Assembly (NCBI GenBank): GCA_036525535.1
Contig: DATDAH010000240.1
Coordinates: 1 to 8,608, forward strand
DNA: 8,608 nucleotides
Source: DATDAH01 sp036525535
GTDB taxonomy: Bacteria > Actinomycetota > Acidimicrobiia > Acidimicrobiales > DATDAH01
Direction: 5' to 3'
Made by a program: the position numbers and the translations under genes. The notes under the pieces are model-generated. The model was not told the DNA's origin. It ran no database searches and was given only the letters and a program-made list of their open reading frames with translations. Below, one piece after another: positions 6,356-8,608 of this stretch. How positions within the stretch are numbered: position 1 is the first letter of the stretch; each line of letters opens with the position of its first letter.

Positions 6356-7650
6356 GCGACACCCCACCGCCCGTCGAGCCCGGCCCCGACGCCGTCGAGC
6401 CGCTCATCCTTCAGGAGGCCGAGCTGCTGAAGGCTTCCCAGGCCGAGACCGGGTTCGCGGCGCTGCGGACGTACGCGAAGGCCTGGCGGATCCGGGTCAA
6501 GTCCGGCGACCTCGGCGCGCTGCCCCTGATCGTCGGCCTCGCCCTCATCATCATCGTGTTCGGTTTCGCCGAGGAGGTGTTCATCACCCCACGGAACTTC
6601 ACCAACCTGCTCCTGCAGATGGCAGGCATCGCCACCATCGCCATCGGCGTGGTCTTCGTGCTCCTCATCGCCGAGATCGACCTGTCGGTGGCCTATGTCA
6701 GCGGCGTGGCGGGCGTGGTCATGACCCTGCTGCTGCGGCCCGACGACCCCGGCTGGGCCTGGTACACGGCCATCCTCGTGTCGCTGTTGATCACCACGGT
6801 GATCGGCTTCGTCACGGGCGTGATCGTCACCAAGGCCGGGGTCCCGTCGTTCGTGGTCACCCTGGCCGGCTTGCTCGTCTACAGCGGGGTGGTACTGACC
6901 CTCACCACTGAGGCCTCGAACTCGGGGACCATTCGCATCCAGGACGACACGGTGGTCGACATCGCGGGCTCGTTCCTGAGCGACGGTCTCGGGTGGCTCC
7001 TCGGCATCGGCTCGGTCGCCGTGTTCGCCGCGGTGCAACTCTGGACCACGTTGACCCGTCGATCGAGGGGCCTCCAGACAAAACCCCTGATTCTCGTCGT
7101 CCTCCAGATCGCCGGGCTGGCGGCCGTGGTGGCGTGGGCCGTCTGGTACGCCAACCGCGACCGGGGCGTTCCCTTCGTCATCGTCATCATGTTGGTCCTG
7201 CTCACCTTCTGGTCCTTCATCGCGGCCCGAACGGCCTTCGGTCGCCACATCTACGCCGTCGGCGGGAACCCCGAAGCGGCCCGCCGCGCCGGGATAAACG
7301 TCGATCGGATCCGCATCGCCGTGTTCATGATCATGGGGTTCATGGCCGGCGCGGGGGGCATCATCCTCGCCTCTCGCATCCGCTCGGTCTCGACCGGCAC
7401 CGGGGGCGGCAACCTGCTGCTCAACGTCATCGCCGCCGCCGTCATCGGGGGCACCAGCCTGTTCGGCGGTCGCGGCCGACCGGTCAACGCCTTGCTCGGC
7501 GCGTTGGTGATCGCCAGCGTGGCCAACGGGATGGACCTGCTGGGTCTGGCCGCCGGCACCAAGTTCATCGTCACCGGGCTCGTCCTGCTCGCCGCCGTGC
7601 TGGTCGACTCGATCTCGAAGAAGGGGCGGGCCTCCGCCGGGCTCGTCTGA
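6352..7650 (+). CDS. xylH: XylH-like sugar ABC transporter permease
   Basis: Membrane channel subunit of the importer, BPD_transp_2 family, 432 residues (E. coli XylH is about 390). A 50-residue cytoplasmic N-terminal tail rich in Pro and acidic residues precedes the first span. About ten to twelve hydrophobic segments follow (near 57-73, 88-107, 112-128, 136-160, 165-185, 210-231, 246-266, 273-292, 321-341, 355-372, 378-397, 403-419). Family signatures are IAEIDLSVAY (106-115), GVPSFVVTL (163-171), the coupling-helix region FGRHIYAVGGNPEAARRAGI (296-315), VIGGTSLFGGRG (364-375) and the C-terminal VDSISKK. The SRIRSVS...AAAVIGGTSL and ANGMDLL portions read most like XylH. The start codon ATG overlaps the xylG stop by four bases, and the next gene begins five bases after its stop. 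Confidence 0.93.
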   Translation: MSDTPPPVEPGPDAVEPLILQEAELLKASQAETGFAALRTYAKAWRIRVKSGDLGALPLIVGLALIIIVFGFAEEVFITPRNFTNLLLQMAGIATIAIGVVFVLLIAEIDLSVAYVSGVAGVVMTLLLRPDDPGWAWYTAILVSLLITTVIGFVTGVIVTKAGVPSFVVTLAGLLVYSGVVLTLTTEASNSGTIRIQDDTVVDIAGSFLSDGLGWLLGIGSVAVFAAVQLWTTLTRRSRGLQTKPLILVVLQIAGLAAVVAWAVWYANRDRGVPFVIVIMLVLLTFWSFIAARTAFGRHIYAVGGNPEAARRAGINVDRIRIAVFMIMGFMAGAGGIILASRIRSVSTGTGGGNLLLNVIAAAVIGGTSLFGGRGRPVNALLGALVIASVANGMDLLGLAAGTKFIVTGLVLLAAVLVDSISKKGRASAGLV

Positions 7651-7655
7651 GACGG

Positions 7656-8608
7656 GTGCGTCGCGGGCCGCCGAGTCGTTCGCGGGTCGTGGCGACAACG
7701 GTGGTCTTGGCCGTGGCCTTGACGGCGTGCTCCGATGCCGGGACCGTTCCCGACGCCGCGCCGGGGATCGAGACCCGAGCCGAGGAGGCGGTGCCCGGGG
7801 CCATGACGCTGGTCGACGTCGCCGAGGAGCAGGGCGTGGACTTCACCCACGGTGCCTTCCGCTGGGAGGTCTCCGGCGACCGGGCCGCCATGATGGGCGG
7901 CGGCGTGTGCTGGCTCGACGCCGACGGGGACGGCCGCCTCGACCTCTACGCGGTCAACTCGTATGCCGAGTTGGAGTTCCTACGGTGGGATGCCGAGGGC
8001 GGCGTGCCCACCAATCGCCTCTATCGCAACGACGGCGACGGCTTCACCGACATCAGCGTCGGTTCGGGGGCCGACTTGGCGGTTCGCGGCGAAGGCTGTG
8101 TGGCCGCCGACTTCGATCTGGACGGAGCGACCGACCTCTATGTGACCACCGCGCGCGGGAACTCCCTGCTGTGGGGCGGAGGCGACGGGACGTTCACGGA
8201 GGGGGCCGAGGCCGCGGGGGTCGACGCCTACGGCTGGTACACCGGGGCCGCCGTCGGCGACGTCAACGGCGACGGCTGGCCCGACCTGTTCGTGTCCGGT
8301 TACGTAGACGTGAACGCGCCGATTGCGGAGTCGGCCCAGGGGTTCCCCAACAGTCACCAGGGCGTACGCGACCTGCTCTACCTCAGCGAGGGCCCGGGCC
8401 CCGACGGCCGGGTCACCTTCCGCGAGGTGGGCGAGCGGCTCGGTATCGATCCCGACGCGGAGTACGGCCTCGGCGCCCTGCTCACCGACGTCGATCGAGA
8501 CCACGACCTCGACCTCTACGTGGCCAACGACACCAACCCGAGCCGCCTCTACGTCAACGAGCCGGCGCGCGGGCAGGGTGACCCGGGCCGTCTCGGGTTC
8601 GCCCTCCA
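7656..8608 (+). CDS. FG-GAP/VCBS-repeat lipoprotein (CRTAC1/UnbV-like), 3'-truncated by window edge
   Basis: The frame stays open to the right edge, giving 317 codons of a longer protein. From GTG 7656 the product starts with a basic n-region (R2, R3, R8, R10), a hydrophobic core VVATTVVLAVALTAC and the lipobox LTAC (C25), so it is probably a lipid-anchored exported protein. The in-frame GTG at 7689 would lack the basic region and ATG 7803 would lose the whole signal, so 7656 is chosen although its RBS is weak. The exported part has four Asp-rich calcium loops of the integrin-like beta-propeller type: D88-D90-D92-D96, D152-D154-D156-D160, D202-N204-D206-D210 and D278-D280-D282-D286. Each is followed by DLY/DLF-type strands. 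The opening MTLVDVAEEQGVDFTH and MGGGVCWLDADGDG are characteristic of CRTAC1/ASPIC-UnbV proteins. The ASPIC/UnbV C-terminal domain, if present, is beyond the window. The five-base gap after xylH implies cotranscription with the sugar transporter; function unknown. Confidence 0.88.
   Translation, partial: MRRGPPSRSRVVATTVVLAVALTACSDAGTVPDAAPGIETRAEEAVPGAMTLVDVAEEQGVDFTHGAFRWEVSGDRAAMMGGGVCWLDADGDGRLDLYAVNSYAELEFLRWDAEGGVPTNRLYRNDGDGFTDISVGSGADLAVRGEGCVAADFDLDGATDLYVTTARGNSLLWGGGDGTFTEGAEAAGVDAYGWYTGAAVGDVNGDGWPDLFVSGYVDVNAPIAESAQGFPNSHQGVRDLLYLSEGPGPDGRVTFREVGERLGIDPDAEYGLGALLTDVDRDHDLDLYVANDTNPSRLYVNEPARGQGDPGRLGFAL

Noticed and set aside
5998..7698. A 566-codon open frame on the minus strand opposite xylG and xylH
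   Set aside because: The product is a low-complexity Asp/Gly/His/Arg-rich string without domains, and the opposite strand holds two clearly recognisable transporter genes. Long antisense frames are expected at this GC content.
7727..8581. A 284-codon plus-strand frame of Arg-rich sequence at the right end
   Set aside because: Out of frame with the FG-GAP lipoprotein, whose four calcium loops and lipobox identify the real frame.
1041..8608. Part of an enediyne biosynthetic cluster, suggested by the UnbU-like and UnbV-like proteins
   Set aside because: No polyketide synthase or other enediyne gene is present, and these two families occur widely outside such clusters.

Overview
This is a high-GC window with G or C at most third codon positions, frequent GTG/TTG starts and lipoprotein-type sugar-binding proteins. 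The gene content suggests an actinobacterium. An Acidimicrobiia-like relative is my best guess from the look of the proteins, but no marker gene here fixes the taxonomy. I see no rRNA, tRNA, CRISPR array, insertion sequence or phage gene.

Left part (1-2609): the 3' two thirds of an acyl-CoA synthetase gene (FadD3-like, plus strand, cut by the left edge) converges, with only 15 bp between, on a minus-strand gene for a polytopic membrane protein. That protein belongs to the NqrB/RnfD superfamily, is closest in feel to the UnbU group, and carries a long extracytoplasmic C-terminal domain.

Middle (2703-4284): diverging from the membrane protein gene is a two-gene plus-strand unit. It encodes an AhpD-like/carboxymuconolactone decarboxylase family protein and a Gfo/Idh/MocA NAD(P)-dependent oxidoreductase with features of the xylose/dihydrodiol dehydrogenase branch.

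Right part (4385-8608): a CUT2-type sugar ABC transporter operon. The genes are a XylF-like substrate-binding lipoprotein, a strong GC hairpin, a single-domain XylG-like ATPase, and a XylH-like permease whose start overlaps the ATPase stop (ATGA). Five bases after the permease stop begins a further lipoprotein gene, cut by the right edge. It encodes an FG-GAP/VCBS (CRTAC1/UnbV-like) protein with four Asp-rich calcium loops.

Working picture (inference): XylF captures a pentose, probably D-xylose because ligand-contact residues recalled from E. coli XylF are kept. XylG and XylH import it, and the dehydrogenase upstream may oxidise it to the lactone. The role of the calcium-propeller lipoprotein at the end of the transporter operon is unknown and is the most interesting point in the window. 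Three putative promoters share a -10-like motif (CTASSGTCS), one of them placed for a leaderless TTG start.
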